Below the pieces are notes generated by a model. It saw nothing but the letters and a program-made list of their open reading frames with translations. It searched no databases and was not told where the DNA came from. Positions 1 to 11,399 of a stretch of DNA of 64,000 nt are shown here, piece after piece (positions within the stretch are counted from its first letter, which is position 1; each line of letters opens with the position of its first letter). Source of the stretch: Triglochin maritima (lineage: Eukaryota; Streptophyta; Magnoliopsida; Alismatales; Juncaginaceae). Made by a program: the position numbers and the translations under genes. The stretch spans positions 17,338,501-17,402,500 of the forward strand of contig OY821787.1 in NCBI GenBank assembly GCA_963682175.1. The letters are read 5' to 3'.

Positions 1-581
1 TATGTTTAGTCTCATACTAGGGGATTGTCCCGGATTACCTTTTTCTATGGCTATAAATAGAACTCTTCCTCCTCCTTTGTATCCATCTCTCTCTTGGTGG
101 CCTTCCTCTCTACTAGGAGTAAAAGCCTTGTAGCAAAAACTCTGGTGGAGAGAGGCTACTTGTAATTGAGTGAGTAATAATAGATATTTTGTTAAGTTTT
201 CTTCATATTGCCTCTTTTAATTCTTGCATACTTAGTTAACTTGTTTGTTTTAGTCTTCTTGGAATTAGTTTAAGCATGTTTTCTTTCCTTAGTATGGATG
301 TTAGTTTAAATATGTGTGAGTAGTTCCATCCCCCTTGGGGGGTGAAGTAGATGTGTATACATGTTATGTAGATGGAATGAATGCTAAACATTGTTGTATG
401 TGAGAAATGTTAGTATGCTTGTTTGAATTAATGACAACTCTTAACTTGATGGTTTCTGCCATAATGTTTAGGTACACTCCATACTTGTTTATGTTCTTAA
501 TAACAAACTTGTCATGCTCATATAAATCACCTCGGTTAGTACTTTGAATGATAGGTCTTGCCATTATGTACTTCTTATGCA

Positions 582-586
582 TTAAC
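582..586. repeat. Target-site duplication TTAAC, left copy (solo LTR S1)
   Basis: TTAAC immediately before TGTAGG matches TTAAC at 2746-2750 immediately after TTTTCA. Removing S1 and one copy restores Athila LTR text (...CTTATGCA.. AAACACTA...). Confidence 0.88.
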
Positions 587-2745
587 TGTAGGATTTTGTG
601 TCACTATGTATGTATATATTTTAAAATTTTAATATAACATACAAGATCGATTTCATATTTTCAATAATTTTATGTACATAACTTTGTGTTTTATTCTAAT
701 ATCATGCAACCCTACATTTATTAAAATAAGCCACAAAGGTAGAATCATACCTAAAGTTTCTCTAAAACCTTTTTGAAGATTCGGAGTCGCGCTGCCCGTT
801 GAATTGTCCACGGATTTGCGTCCGAGTGTTCACCAACCTCTAAACAAGATTAAAGAGAAATGAGCTAGCCAATCAATCTCTAACAAGGTTTAGAATCTAG
901 CTAATTACCCCTCTTTGAGCTCCTGAGATTCTTATCTCTAAAACTTAAATTTACTAAGAGATTTTCGTGGTGATTAGGGAGAGATTAATGAGAGAATAGG
1001 TGCCCTTTTAAACAAGTAGGAATAGGTGCCCTTTTATAAGCAACCAAAACATCCTTAGCAAGAGCTATTCTTTAGCCATGATCCCTTATTTATTCTCTCC
1101 TAAAATTAATCTCTAATTTCCACCTAAGCACCCACAAAAATGTTTTAATTAAATATGGAATTAATCCACCCATGATCTAATTAATATCTTAACAATTCAG
1201 GCAGAATCGTTCTTGTTCGGTGGACCGAGTATAACTCAGTCAACTGAACCGTTCGGTTATAACACGTGTTCGGTGCACCGAGAGATAGACGGTCGACCGA
1301 GTCCGCATGATAAAAATTCCCTGGAAGAATTTGGTCGAACCACGTCTTTTACTCGGTCTACCGTTGACCCATCAGAATCGCTCCTGGGACATAGTCATCG
1401 GATGACCGTGTCACCTTCGGTCTACCGAAAATACTACTTCTCGGTTGACCATGCACACTCGGTTAACCGAACCCGATTGTCCAGGCACTCCAGACAATTT
1501 CGGTCAACCAATTGCGCTTACCTGTTCCCTATTCGGTTAACCGATCCGAAGATACCCGGTCGACCGAACCACGAACGGTTCACCGTGTTTGACCCCGATT
1601 TTGCCTTTGTCAATTTTTGGATTTATTTCCAACAAAATTTGATCTTTTGGGGTTTTTAGCAAATTCACATCTTATGTAATATATTATCCTATGTATTATT
1701 ACACCCGATAATATATACACCTCATATGAATTTATTATGATTCTAATTATGTCAATTCTCATGACATATTGATCTTATTCATTTACCACATGTGTCCTAT
1801 TTTCACATGAAACCCGACACATCATATGAACTTAAAATCAACACTATTGTTTCTCAGTTTTGTGGTGTGACTTATAGGAGGATATAAGCCAAATTAGTAG
1901 TGATATTAAACACTTAATATCTCAGACTATAAGCGGTATCTAGCTACACATTATAGTCACCCAATTAGCATAGATGTTTTTGTTCAACCCGAACCAAAAC
2001 ACGATCCATTTAGTGATGTAAGTGCACCACTTGTGTCCGTCCCTTGCCTCATGATATTAAGAATATATACAAAGTAGAAATGTGTCATCTTTGTATTATA
2101 TTCATTTCTTGATCTCTTTAAGCTAATTATAACTATGTAACTTAACTCAAGTCACATTGTGCACATTATAATTTTGCTTTATCAATGGGCCCACAAATAT
2201 CATCACTCAATTAAGAGGGGCAACGATAATCGTTTGACTACCTATCTTTTCCAGCACAAGTCATGTTCAAACAACTATTGCCTTTATCACTATACTCATT
2301 GATAGCTTTTGACAATAATCAAATTTAGCACTTCTTGAGTGAAAAGATATAAGTCTCATATCTTAGGATCCAAGACACAGTAAAACATTAATGACACGAA
2401 AAACAATTCCATAATGTTTTACTTGTTAGGTCTATTCAATATATAAAAGTAATCTTTTCCTCGTTTATATACTCGTGTCGTGAATTATTTGTAGAGCTGC
2501 AACAATCGATGACCAAAACGAAAATCTTATCTCAGTGATTAATGTTCCATGTTAATTACCATGATTGTGAATAAATTTTGATTTATGTAAACCATTATCT
2601 TTTAGAGCTCTACGGTTAACGACCAAGCGCCTCTTCCTTTACACTTCCAAAAGACGAATACCATAATCAAGGAACAAAATGTTTGCACATCCAATTCATA
2701 ATAATTGACATATAAAAGAAAAACTTTTAGAATACATTCTTTTCA
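587..2745 (-). mobile_element. Solo LTR S1 (2.16 kb, copia-like) inserted in Athila-1 5' LTR
   Basis: A TG...CA unit (TGTAGGATTTTG... to ...ATTCTTTTCA) flanked by perfect 5-bp repeats TTAAC at 582-586 and 2746-2750, with no coding sequence inside. It therefore looks like a solo LTR left by unequal recombination. A second copy is S2 at 46237-48348. Minus orientation is inferred from CTTATAAAAG on the minus strand at 1031-1040 in both copies' equivalent place, and from a minus-strand end ...TCCTACA like the SIRE LTR at 32954. The 1213-1659 open frame inside it is fortuitous. A dense array of CGGTYNACCG palindromes (about 1215-1590) lies upstream of the inferred TATA box. The copia assignment is inference. 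Confidence 0.85.
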
Positions 2746-3084
2746 TTAACAAACACTAACTACACTTGAGCTTAATGTATGCATTCACCGCTCTTATTTC
2801 ATGTGTACACACACTCCACACCTTAGGGGTGTTTCCCATTCCTGAATTTCATCATTCCTATTAGTAGTTGCTTAGCTTAGTTTAGTTTGTTTTGTGCTTT
2901 CATTTCCTTCTTGTTGTTTACTAGTTTAGTGTAGTTTAGTTTAATCAATCTTTTCTCCCCTTTGTTTCCCACTCGCCTTCGAACTAACCAAAGTCGACAC
3001 ACCTCCCTGTGGATCGACTCGTATTTTCCACCACTTCAATGCAGCCATGCACTTGCGGTTAATTTAAACGTTCAATCAAGTTTT

Positions 3085-3102
3085 TGGTTCCGTTGTCGGG
3101 GA
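3085..3102 (+). other. Primer-binding site of Athila-1 (tRNA-Asp type)
   Basis: TGGTTCCGTTGTCGGGGA follows the LTR end after a six-base spacer. It is a three-mismatch form of TGGCGCCGTTGCCGGGGA, the complement of the plant tRNA-Asp 3' end used by Athila elements. Confidence 0.85.
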
Positions 3103-4454
3103 GGTGTTCTGTCCAGCTTTGGTTTGGATGATTCAAGTGGTTTTTAATTTTTGTTTATAGTTTTGTTTTGTTTGAAGAGGATTTAAGGATCAGGAGATGT
3201 TACCTGGAGAACTCGGGAGGAGAGCAAAGCCAAACCGAACGCCAATAGGCGGTTGTGGACCGCAAATTGGCGGCATGGTGAGCACAAAATTTCCTCTCTC
3301 TTTTTCTGGTTGTTTCTATATTTACTAGGAGATTCGTGGGCTCAATTTGGCATGTTTTAACTTGTAGTTTTCCCCCATATTAACAATCAATCCCCTTTAA
3401 TCAACTTGACCACTAAAATCAAAAGCAAAAGATTAGCCATTCTTACTTGTTTAGGTCATGCATCATATACTTGACTTAGGCACGTAGTTGTCTTTTATTT
3501 TTGCTTTACTTTCAGTTGATGAGTGATGGCGTGAGGTACACATTTCCTACTCTCATTCATGCATTTTGTATGACCATGCATTAGTTAGTAGGAATTGCAT
3601 CGGGACAAGTGTGAGGTGAGCGTTTGATTGGAGTTGATTGCTAGATTTAGGATCAAAACACTACTAAGGAGGGGTTGTCGCATACAAGATAAGGTAGGGG
3701 GTTTCATCACCCTTTCCTTGGCCCCAAAAATCACTCTTAATAAAATCCCTAATTCTAAAAGCAAGTAGACATTGGCCCTAAGGATTTCGGACGCACTAGG
3801 AGAGTGATCTAGTTGAGACCGTCATGACCTGATCGATGTCACCTGCCTTGTCGATAGTAGGAGGTATTGGATCTCCAGATTTGGTATCACTTGCTGCGCA
3901 TTGTGGTCTTCATTGTAGGGAGGTGAGGCGTGCCGAGACTAGTGACCTCGAAGTTAGGCGTCGTCTAGCCTAAGGACCCATAGTCATAAGTTGTTTGAGC
4001 CGTGCTTGCTAGATTAGGCTTCTACCTTCACCCATTACCGACGCTAGTTCTAAGGATTCTTCCTTCCTCATCTTTATTCTACTAGTAGTCTCCTCCTCTG
4101 AGTACACATTTTGTTGTGTGTTATTTTAAAGTCGAGTCGAACGCTTTACGCGAGGTTGGGCTCGTTCTGGTGAGAGCGCTCGACTTGAGAGAGTGCATTT
4201 TTCTGAGATGGACGGTCTTGGTGATCGGCCATCTCTGCCCCGCGACCACGTAGACCTTCTCCTCCTCGTCTGACTCGAGAAAACGAGGGATTCGATCAGG
4301 ATCGAGTTCTTGGTGGACCACCACCTTTAGCTCGACAAGATAGGCCGATGACTTTGTGAGAGCGGACCCATCTTGTTCGGGCCGCTCAACCTTCTTGCAT
4401 AGTTCTTCCCCCAGCTCGAGGGAACAACTATGAACTGAAACTCAATATGTGAGC
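3103..4454 (+). other. Non-coding leader of Athila-1
   Basis: About 1.3 kb between primer site and gag, homologous to the leaders of Athila-2, -3 and -5. Shared landmarks include the paired dyad at 3237-3275 and the stretch with GTCGATAGTAGGAG near 3855. The last ~300 bp may include the decayed amino end of gag. The short minus-strand open frame at 4121-4324 has no recognisable features and is not called. Confidence 0.75.
3237..3275. promoter_or_regulatory. Paired dyad, leader of Athila-1
   Basis: GAACGCCAATAGGCGGTT (3237-3254) and GACCGCAAATTGGCGGCA (3258-3275) are degenerate copies of GACCGCCAATTGGCGGTC. They start 21 bp apart, and the first starts 135 bp after the primer-binding site. Role unknown. 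Confidence 0.75.
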
Positions 4455-5715
4455 ATGCTTCCTACCTTCACGGCTAATAAGGAGGATCCGTATATTTTTA
4501 TACGTGAATTTGAGGAGGTATGCTCCATGTTCAAGTTTCAATAGCTTGATGAGGATTCAGTCCGGTTGAGGATGATTTCTTTCGCGTTGAGGGATAACAC
4601 GAAGAAATGGATGTATAGCCTCCAGGCGAGCTCTATTCGGTCTTGGGATGACTTTGTGACCGTCTTTCTGAAGAGATTTTTCCCTCAAAGGAAAACTCAA
4701 CAAATACGGCACCACATACATCAAATGTATCAGACTGAGACCGAATCTTTTCATGCTTTCTTTGAGAGGTTCAATGACCTTCTCCAGCAGTGCCCTCATC
4801 ATGGACTATAACTATGGCAGTTGTGCCAGATTGTTTATGAGGGTCTGAACTACAACACTCGTACATTGTTGGAGTCGATGTGTCAGGGTGATTTCCAAAT
4901 GAAACCCATCAATGAGGCGTGTGACACTTTTGAGTTAATGGCTGAACGTACCTTTGAGTGGGACACCATGAGAAAGCCACCAGCCGCCAGGTCTTCTGGT
5001 CGAGCTGGATCATATCAAGTTGAGTCAATTATCGCGTCTGAGGCGAAATTGGCTGCTGTCATGCGTAGGATTGAGAGTTTAGAGTTGGACCAAGCTCCTG
5101 TAGCTCAGGTCGCTACTCCCTGGTGTAGTAGGTGTGTACTTACGGAACATGATGACTTGGAATGCGCTTACGCTTCAAGGGATACTGAGCATGTAAATGC
5201 AATGTATCAACAGAGGCCACGTAACGACCCGTACAGTCACTCCATCCCGGGATGGCGTAACCATCCTAACTTCTCTTGGGGGGCTAGTGGGGGTCACTGT
5301 CAGAGCTCGCACGCTAAACCTCAACCTCCACCTTATCAACCTCCATGCCCATCGGCAAGCTACCAACCCCGACATCAAAGGTCTCAGCACTATAATTACC
5401 AACCTGCTCAAGCCTCATCGTCGGGTTATTCTAACGAAACTCCACTACCCCAACGGGTTGACCCCAAGGACCCTTCTAGTGATCCAACCCTTAAAGCGTT
5501 CATGCAGAGCATGCAAAGTACAGTCAAAGCTTTGGAAATGGAAGTTATCTAGTTGGCTCATCAGTTCCATGAATGCGAGAAGGGTCATTTACCAAGTCAA
5601 CATGTGGTAAATCCCATGGGTCAACCTGCTCAAGTTAGGCAGAATGTGCACAATGTTGAAAGTGACCCTTCCCAACATGCAAATGTTGTCCATACCTTAA
5701 GATTGGGAAGGGTTG
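4455..5715 (+). pseudogene. gag: Athila-1 gag, 5' part (capsid and nucleocapsid)
   Basis: Encodes the structural Gag polyprotein that forms cytoplasmic particles around element RNA. The first ATG-led segment begins MLPTF, equivalent to MLPHFTGKGD in the other elements, followed by the retrotransposon-gag core (YIFIREFEEVCSMF, KKWMY, LCQIVYEGL, LLESMCQG). The zinc-knuckle region reads CSRCVLTEHDDLEC, a CX2CX4HX4C pattern. One frame runs throughout but is broken by stops at about 4542, 4809 and 5550, so it is dead. It is much more diverged from the other gags than they are from one another. At 5715 it is cut by Athila-2; the same frame resumes at 22806 once one GGTTG copy is removed. Confidence 0.88.
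5711..5715. repeat. Target-site duplication GGTTG, left copy (Athila-2)
   Basis: GGTTG directly precedes the TGATCGACATC start of the Athila-2 5' LTR. The second copy follows the end of its 3' LTR at 22801-22805. Athila-1 gag is in frame across the reconstructed site. Confidence 0.92.
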
Positions 5716-7096
5716 TGATCGACATCATTTCATGCTTATATTTGTATCGTATATCCATTATCTTTCCCCTAAACAATGCTACGTGACGAGTTTTATGTTT
5801 GAATTTCAGAAATAAATAGGTTTGAAGAGATGAAGCATAAAAGGACCCAAAAGCAAGGAAAAAGGACTGAATTGTGAGACCTGGGGACTAAGATGCAAGG
5901 GAGAAGGACCTGAACGTAAGACTGAAGGACCAAAGAGCAAAACAAAAAACTCCACACCATCTTGGGGAGTATTTTGGAAATTACATTTGGGTCGGAACTC
6001 CAATAAACAAAGTATATGCATCAAAGACCGACAAAGAAAACCAGAAAAGCCCACAACGAATTCCAGCCAGATCCAGATCTTATGGACCGCCAATTGGCGG
6101 TCTGCATCTCTCTAGATCCGCTCAAACTTCGCGGACACATGTATAAGAGGGTGTTTATTCAATTTCTGGTATTTGTTTAGTCCCACATCGGGGGATTGTC
6201 CCGGATTGCCTTTTTCTTTGGCTAAAATAGCACTCCTTACCTTCTATTGTAATCACTTCACATTTTAAGTGACTATTCTTCCTACTAAAAGTGAGGCCTT
6301 GAAGCACACACTAAAGTAGGAGGATGCTACTTGAATTGTGAGTCATTTTAATAAAAGTTTTCTTATTATGTTGTTTGTTTCATGTTTCTTGTTTTACTTT
6401 GTTTAATTTTATTTCATTAGTTTTAGTAGCTTAGTTAATATGCTTTCCTTGCTTAGTTTAATAATTAGTCTAATGTGTAGTGAGTAGTTTCATCCCCTTC
6501 GGCTCGTGGAGTTGATGCTCATACATGAATTAAAAAATGGAATGAATGCTTTATTTACAATGTGTTGATAAAACATGAATGTATGCTTGCTTGTTTAGGA
6601 TAGAATTTATAACTTGATGAGTTTTGCCAACATGATTAGACACTTCTCACACTTGTTTATGTTCTGAAATAAACAACTTGTATATGTAAATGTTAATCAA
6701 CTAGGTTGGTGAATGAATTGATAGGTTTTGCCATAACACTTAGACATCTCCTATGCATGATAACACCACCTTCATTTGTGCTTAAAGAATGTGTTCAATA
6801 CCCACGTCATTGCATGTGTGCAATCACTCCACCCCTTAGGGGTTTTCCATTTCTGAATTCCAGCACTCTTATTTTGTTCTTAGTGAAGTTTAGTTAATCG
6901 TTTGTTGCTTTCTTTCGCATTTCGTACTTCGTAGTGTAGTGTAGCATAGCGTAGATTAGGATAATCAAACTCTCTTCCCTATTTTTGCCACATGATTTCG
7001 TGCAAACGAGAGGCTGCTCACCTCCCTGAGAACGACTCGTATTTGCCACCGCTTCAACGCGGCGGTGCACTTGCGGTTTAATTAAAACGTTCAACA
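5716..7096 (+). repeat. 5' LTR of Athila-2
   Basis: 1381 bp from TGATCGACATC to CGTTCAACA. It contains a perfect 18-bp dyad at 6085-6102 and a TATA-like TAAAATAG at 6223-6230, where other copies have TATAAATAG. Open frames in it (for example 6706-6897) recur in all LTR copies and have no protein features, so they are not called. Confidence 0.93.
6085..6102. promoter_or_regulatory. Perfect 18-bp dyad in U3 of Athila-2 5' LTR
   Basis: GACCGCCAATTGGCGGTC, 138 bp upstream of the TATA-like box. Single here; no recognisable partner 21 bp away. Confidence 0.8.
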
Positions 7097-7102
7097 AGTT
7101 TT

Positions 7103-7120
7103 TGGCGCCGTTGCCGGGGA
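7103..7120 (+). other. Primer-binding site of Athila-2 (tRNA-Asp)
   Basis: TGGCGCCGTTGCCGGGGA is an exact match to the complement of the plant tRNA-Asp 3' end, six bases after the LTR end. It is the best-preserved primer site in the window. Confidence 0.95.
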
Positions 7121-8155
7121 GGTGTCAGTCCAGACTCTGGTTTGGACGATTCGAGTGGATTTAGTTTGTGTTTTGTAGTTTTGCTTTGTTTCAGGAGACT
7201 TGGAGTCGCAAGGAGAGGTAGCTGGAGAAATTGGGAGGCAACCTGGACACTTTGGACCGCCAATCAACTGTCTGAGACCGCCAATTGGCGGTCTAGTGAG
7301 CCCTGTTTCCCTTCTTTTTTCTTTGTGTTGTTTCCATAATTCATTTAGAAATCTGGGACTTGATTTGGCATGTTCTTACTCTTAGATTACTCCCAGATTA
7401 ATAATTAACTTCCTTTAAGCAACTTGGACCCTAAAACCCAAAACAAAAGATTAGGCATTCTTTCTTGTTTAGGTCATGTACCATGTATGCGACTTAGGCA
7501 CGTAGATTGTCTTTTATTTTAGCTTTATTTTCAGTTGCTGAGTGTTGGTGTGAGGTACGCACCTTCTACTCTCATTCATGCATTTTGTATGAACAAGTAT
7601 TAGTTAGTAGGTAGTGCATTGAAACAAGTGTGAGTTGAGCGTTTGTTTGGAGAGTTGATTGCTAGATTTAGGACTCCAAAACGCTACTAAAGAGGGACTG
7701 TCCCATATAAGATAAGGTGGGGGATTTCATCACCCTTTCCTTCGCCCCAAAAACCACACTAATCAAGAGCCTAATTTAAAAAATCAAGTAGACATTGGCC
7801 CTAAGGATCTCGGACGCATTAGGAGAGTGATCTGACCACGACCGTCATGGCCCGATCGGCGTTGCCCACTTTGTCGATAGTAGGAGAGACGAGATATTCG
7901 GATCTTGGCTCACTTGATGGCCGTGTGACCTCGCATTTAGGCTTCGTCTAGCTGTAAGGACCTATAGCGACCTTAGGATTGCTTGAGCCTTGTTTGCTTG
8001 TGTGCTTCCACCTGTATCCATCTGCCGTAGCCTAAGGACTTCTTCCCTTCTCTCCTGAGTCATTCTTTCTCTCCTATGTTCTCCCGTCTTCTCCTCTACG
8101 CACATTCTTTGTTAAAAATATATATATATTGGTTGGTGTGTGTGAACCTTTGTGC
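7121..8155 (+). other. Non-coding leader of Athila-2
   Basis: About 1 kb homologous to the leaders at 18261-19306 (minus) and 57632-58704. It holds the paired dyad at 7255-7293 and ends in a short AT repeat just before gag (about 8118-8130). No coding signal. Confidence 0.8.
7255..7293. promoter_or_regulatory. Paired dyad, leader of Athila-2
   Basis: A degenerate half (GACCGCCAATCAACTGTC, 7255-7272) and a perfect GACCGCCAATTGGCGGTC (7276-7293), 21 bp start to start. The pair begins 135 bp after the primer-binding site. Confidence 0.82.
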
Positions 8156-10062
8156 ATGCTTTCGTGGGCACGAGACAAGAGTGGCCGTTTGACGAGGCGC
8201 GTTGTCAACCCTGCTTCGGTAGTCGATTTTTCGACGCCTTCCTCCTCTCGTGTCGCACACAATCCAGGTTCAATGGCTGCTAATTTCCGCGAGGAGGAGC
8301 AGTTGCTGGACCCACATATTCCACCTGTTCTTCATGTTGTCGCTCTCATACCTCTACGTGATCGATGCTACCCGAGCCGTACTGCTTTACCCTCATGTAT
8401 CGTATTGCCAGAGGCAAATGGGAACCATTTTGAGGTTAAGCCTTAGTTTATTTCCATGCTCCCTCACTTCACTGGGAAAGGTGACCCCTATATCTTTCTC
8501 AGGGAATTTGAGGAGGTCTGTGCTATGTTCAAGCTGCAACAACTTAGCACAGACTCCATCCATCTTAGGCTTGTCCCCTTTGCGCTGAAGGATGATGCCA
8601 AGAAGTGGTTGTACAGCAACCAGGTGAATGCCTTTAGGACTTGGGATGAGTTTCAATCTGCATACCTCAAGACGTACTTTCCAAATTATCGGACTCAAAA
8701 TTTGAGGAACGAAATCAATTCATTCTATGAACTTGAGACTGAGACATTTCATGCATATCTATAGAGGTTCAAGGAGCTACTATCCTCATTTCCTCACCAT
8801 GGCATTGAGTTGTGGCGTCTTTGTCAAATTGTTTACGAGGGTCTTCACATCCCGTCCCGAACACCCCTTGAGTCCATGTGTCAAGGAGAGTTCTTAGGAT
8901 GAAAGGGAGGCATGGGCTTTCCTAGAAGACCTTGCTGAGAAAACCATGTAATGGGAGAGTGTAAGGGAACCATCTGTATCATCCAGCATAGGAGCGAGGA
9001 TCGCAAATGCAAACTCGACTAGAATGGGTGCCGCATTTGCTGTCGATACCACTATGGCCACCGAGGCACGCATGGCGGCCTTAATGCGCCGTATGGATTC
9101 GATTGAGCTCCAAAACAACAAAGTGCACCTCACATGTCCACATTTGGTCGAGTTCCCTGTCATTCATATGGTGGGATAGGTCATGTAGAAAGCGAGTGTG
9201 CGTCCATTCCTCCTGAGATGGAACATGTCAACGCCAACTATGACAGAGCTAGGAATGATCCATACTCATCATCTTATAATCCTGGATGGAGGAACCACCC
9301 CAATTTTTCATGGAACCATAATATTGCCCCGGGTGGTTCTTCAAACTCCTCTCAACCACCTAACCAATCATACCAACCTCCCATGCATGCACAATCTTAT
9401 CAGCCACCCCAAGCTCAATTCACCAATCAATCGGGTTTCCCAAATTCCAATAATATGGAAACCCGATTCAATTCGCTTGAGACCTTGACTCGTGGACTTG
9501 AAAACTCAATGAAATTTTTTATGTCAACCACAAGTCAAGTTCTCACTTCAAATCAGCGGACCATGAAATCTCTAGAGCTTCAGATGGGCCAATTGGCTCA
9601 GTCTGTACATGAAAGAGAGAGAGGGTCTCTGCCTAGCCAGCCTGAGGCTAACCCCCGCATGTACCAGCAAAAACACATGCAAAATGAGAATGTGGTACAT
9701 CAGGGGCAGCAAGTGAACCATGTGGAGGAACCTGTTCACCATGTCAATGCCATTTTAACCTTAAGGAATGGGAAACAGGTTGACAATCACATTTCCTTGC
9801 CACCACCACCATCTAGCAGCCCCTCAGTGGGAATGGTGGTGAAGAAGAGGCTGAGGGTGAGGGTAATACACCAACGCATCTTTCTTAGACACCGCATAAA
9901 ACCTACCTGCCAAAAGCTCCCTATCCAAGTAGGTTAACCAAAAAACAGAGTGACACAATGGATAAGATATTAGAGGTGTTTAAGCAAGTGAAGGTTAACA
10001 TCCCCTTGTTGGATGTCATCCAACAAATACCTCAATATGCCAAAGTGTTGAAGGATCTCTGC
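8156..10062 (+). pseudogene. gag: Athila-2 gag
   Basis: Gag polyprotein remnant. From ATG at 8156 (MLSWARDK) it follows the Athila-5 gag closely: FREEEQLLD, then MLPHFTGKGDPYIFLREF, KDDAKKWLY and LCQIVYEGLH. Stops interrupt at 8444 and 8762, and a small deletion near 8899 shifts the frame. The zinc knuckle reads CHSYGGIGHVESEC: the second metal-binding cysteine is a tyrosine, so this finger could not bind zinc normally even if expressed. A further frameshift near 9830 separates the proline-rich tail. The reading ends at about 10062, inside the gag-protease link, where rearranged sequence begins. Confidence 0.9.
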
Positions 10063-10097
10063 ACCACTTATTGGATGTCATCCAACAAATACATCAA
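10009..10097. repeat. Rearrangement junction with a 22-bp direct repeat
   Basis: TTGGATGTCATCCAACAAATAC occurs in gag at about 10009-10030 and again at about 10071-10092. The second copy runs straight into the inverted 3' end of Athila-3 (ATCAAATACCCCCACACC). It marks the left join between Athila-2 and Athila-3. Confidence 0.8.
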
Positions 10098-11399
10098 ATA
10101 CCCCCACACCTAACTTTTGCTAGTCCCAAGCAAAACAAAGAAAGGAAAAAGCATACGAAAAAACAAGAAATCCTAACTCACTTTCGTAGGAATCACGGTT
10201 GCACTTAGCACGTGCAACAAGCCGTTAAACCTCCTTGTCGCCAAGGAGGAGTGTTGTCTCCTGAGGGTTTTCAGTGGATACACCCACAAAATCCGAACAA
10301 AGATGCATTAATCAATCTAGCTACACGACTCGTTGGACTCATATTGTCGATCATGGGACGCGGTAATACTACGGGTCGACTCTATATGTAATCGGTCCAC
10401 ACACCTAGCCTAATGACTTATTCGTGAAAGTTAGTTAAGGACTTAAGTGAAAGACATGGGCAACCTTAACTTCTGAATGTGATACAATGTGGAAAGTCCA
10501 TTTTGGTTCTTATTTGACACCTTTTTTTTCTTCATTAGAGCATTTTATTGTTTGGTGTTTGATTCTCTCCGGGTCGGGTTTCATGCATCATTGCCTATGA
10601 GGACTTACACTATCACGTACACCTTCCCCCAAATCTCCACATAGGGTGATCCCTACCACCCGTGTAACGGGAGTTCGGTCGGTGCATCCCAAGTCAGATG
10701 ACTCGAAAGCACTAGGCACAAAGTCCCCTCAGACCTACTTTCCCGAGTGATAGGAGCCGTGCGAGAAGAGAGAACACCACTTATTTATTTATCTACATGG
10801 GAACCAAAACCCCTACACTTAAGTTTCACAAAAAGAGATAAAGGTCCCTTGACTACGACAAACTTCCTTATACTAACAAACATGAAGTATTTGACTCACT
10901 AGGTTCAGGGTGGACTTCTTTAAATGTTTGAGTGTTGAAACCCTATGATTACATGCCCCCGAGGGAAAACCGAGGTGCATCCTAACGACTCGATAAGACC
11001 TAAAGCCAGTAAACTAGATATCTTAATGCATCAAATTCAAGACAATTTTGGGAGCTTTCTTTTTACTTTGCCTCTCAACGGTTTTGCACAAGCTTAACAC
11101 ACGCAAACCCTACAAAAACATTTTCTTTCGCAAACACATGAAGATTTTGAAAGAAATGTGAAAATTTTAAAGCTCTACGCAAGCAAAAGAAGACAAGTCA
11201 CCCAAGGATCATGGCAAGCAGATATATCAATGTTAAATGCGGCACACTAACATGACCCTAGCAGTACAACCAAAAGAAAACTAAAAAAAATAAAAAAGAC
11301 AAACTATGTACAAACGTGAAAACACCCCCCATACCTAATCGATGCATTGTCCTCAATGTATGGCAAAATGGTGCCAATGCATTGATAGGGTGTACCAGA
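10098..11399 (-). other. 3' untranslated region and polypurine tract of Athila-3
   Basis: Non-coding. On the minus strand it ends in AGGTGTGGGGGTATTT (about 10094-10109), the polypurine tract that primes plus-strand DNA. The outer ~700 bp are the reverse complement of 20708-21428. A second, PPT-like G run, GATTAGGTATGGGGGGTGTT, lies at 11321-11340 just after the env-position ORF. Confidence 0.8.

Larger units (their letters stand above)
1..3078 (+). repeat. 5' LTR of Athila-1 (truncated by window edge, interrupted)
   Basis: Two blocks, 1-586 and 2751-3078, are one LTR interrupted by a solo LTR. The join restores text seen in the inverted Athila-6 LTR near 55090-55180. TATAAATAG at 52-60 is the likely promoter of the genomic transcript. 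The LTR ends ACGTTCAATCA at 3078, six bases before the primer-binding site. The corresponding TATA box in the 3' LTR is at 28815, 527 bp from that LTR's start, so about 525 bp of this copy lie outside the window. Confidence 0.9.

Noticed and set aside
1213..1659. 148-codon open frame on the plus strand
   Set aside because: It runs across the CGGTYNACCG array in solo LTR S1; the palindromes make it open by composition, it has no motif, and the S2 copy does not keep it.
5716..7096. LTR 5716-7096 as the 3' LTR of Athila-1
   Set aside because: Its end (TTCAACA) and dyad context match 21429-22800, the GGTTG duplication brackets that pair, and Athila-1 has its own TTCAATCA-ending 3' LTR at 28288-29070.
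6706..7385. Recurring 60-70-codon frames in Athila LTRs and leaders
   Set aside because: They recur because the LTR recurs, have different breaks in each copy, and show no domain.
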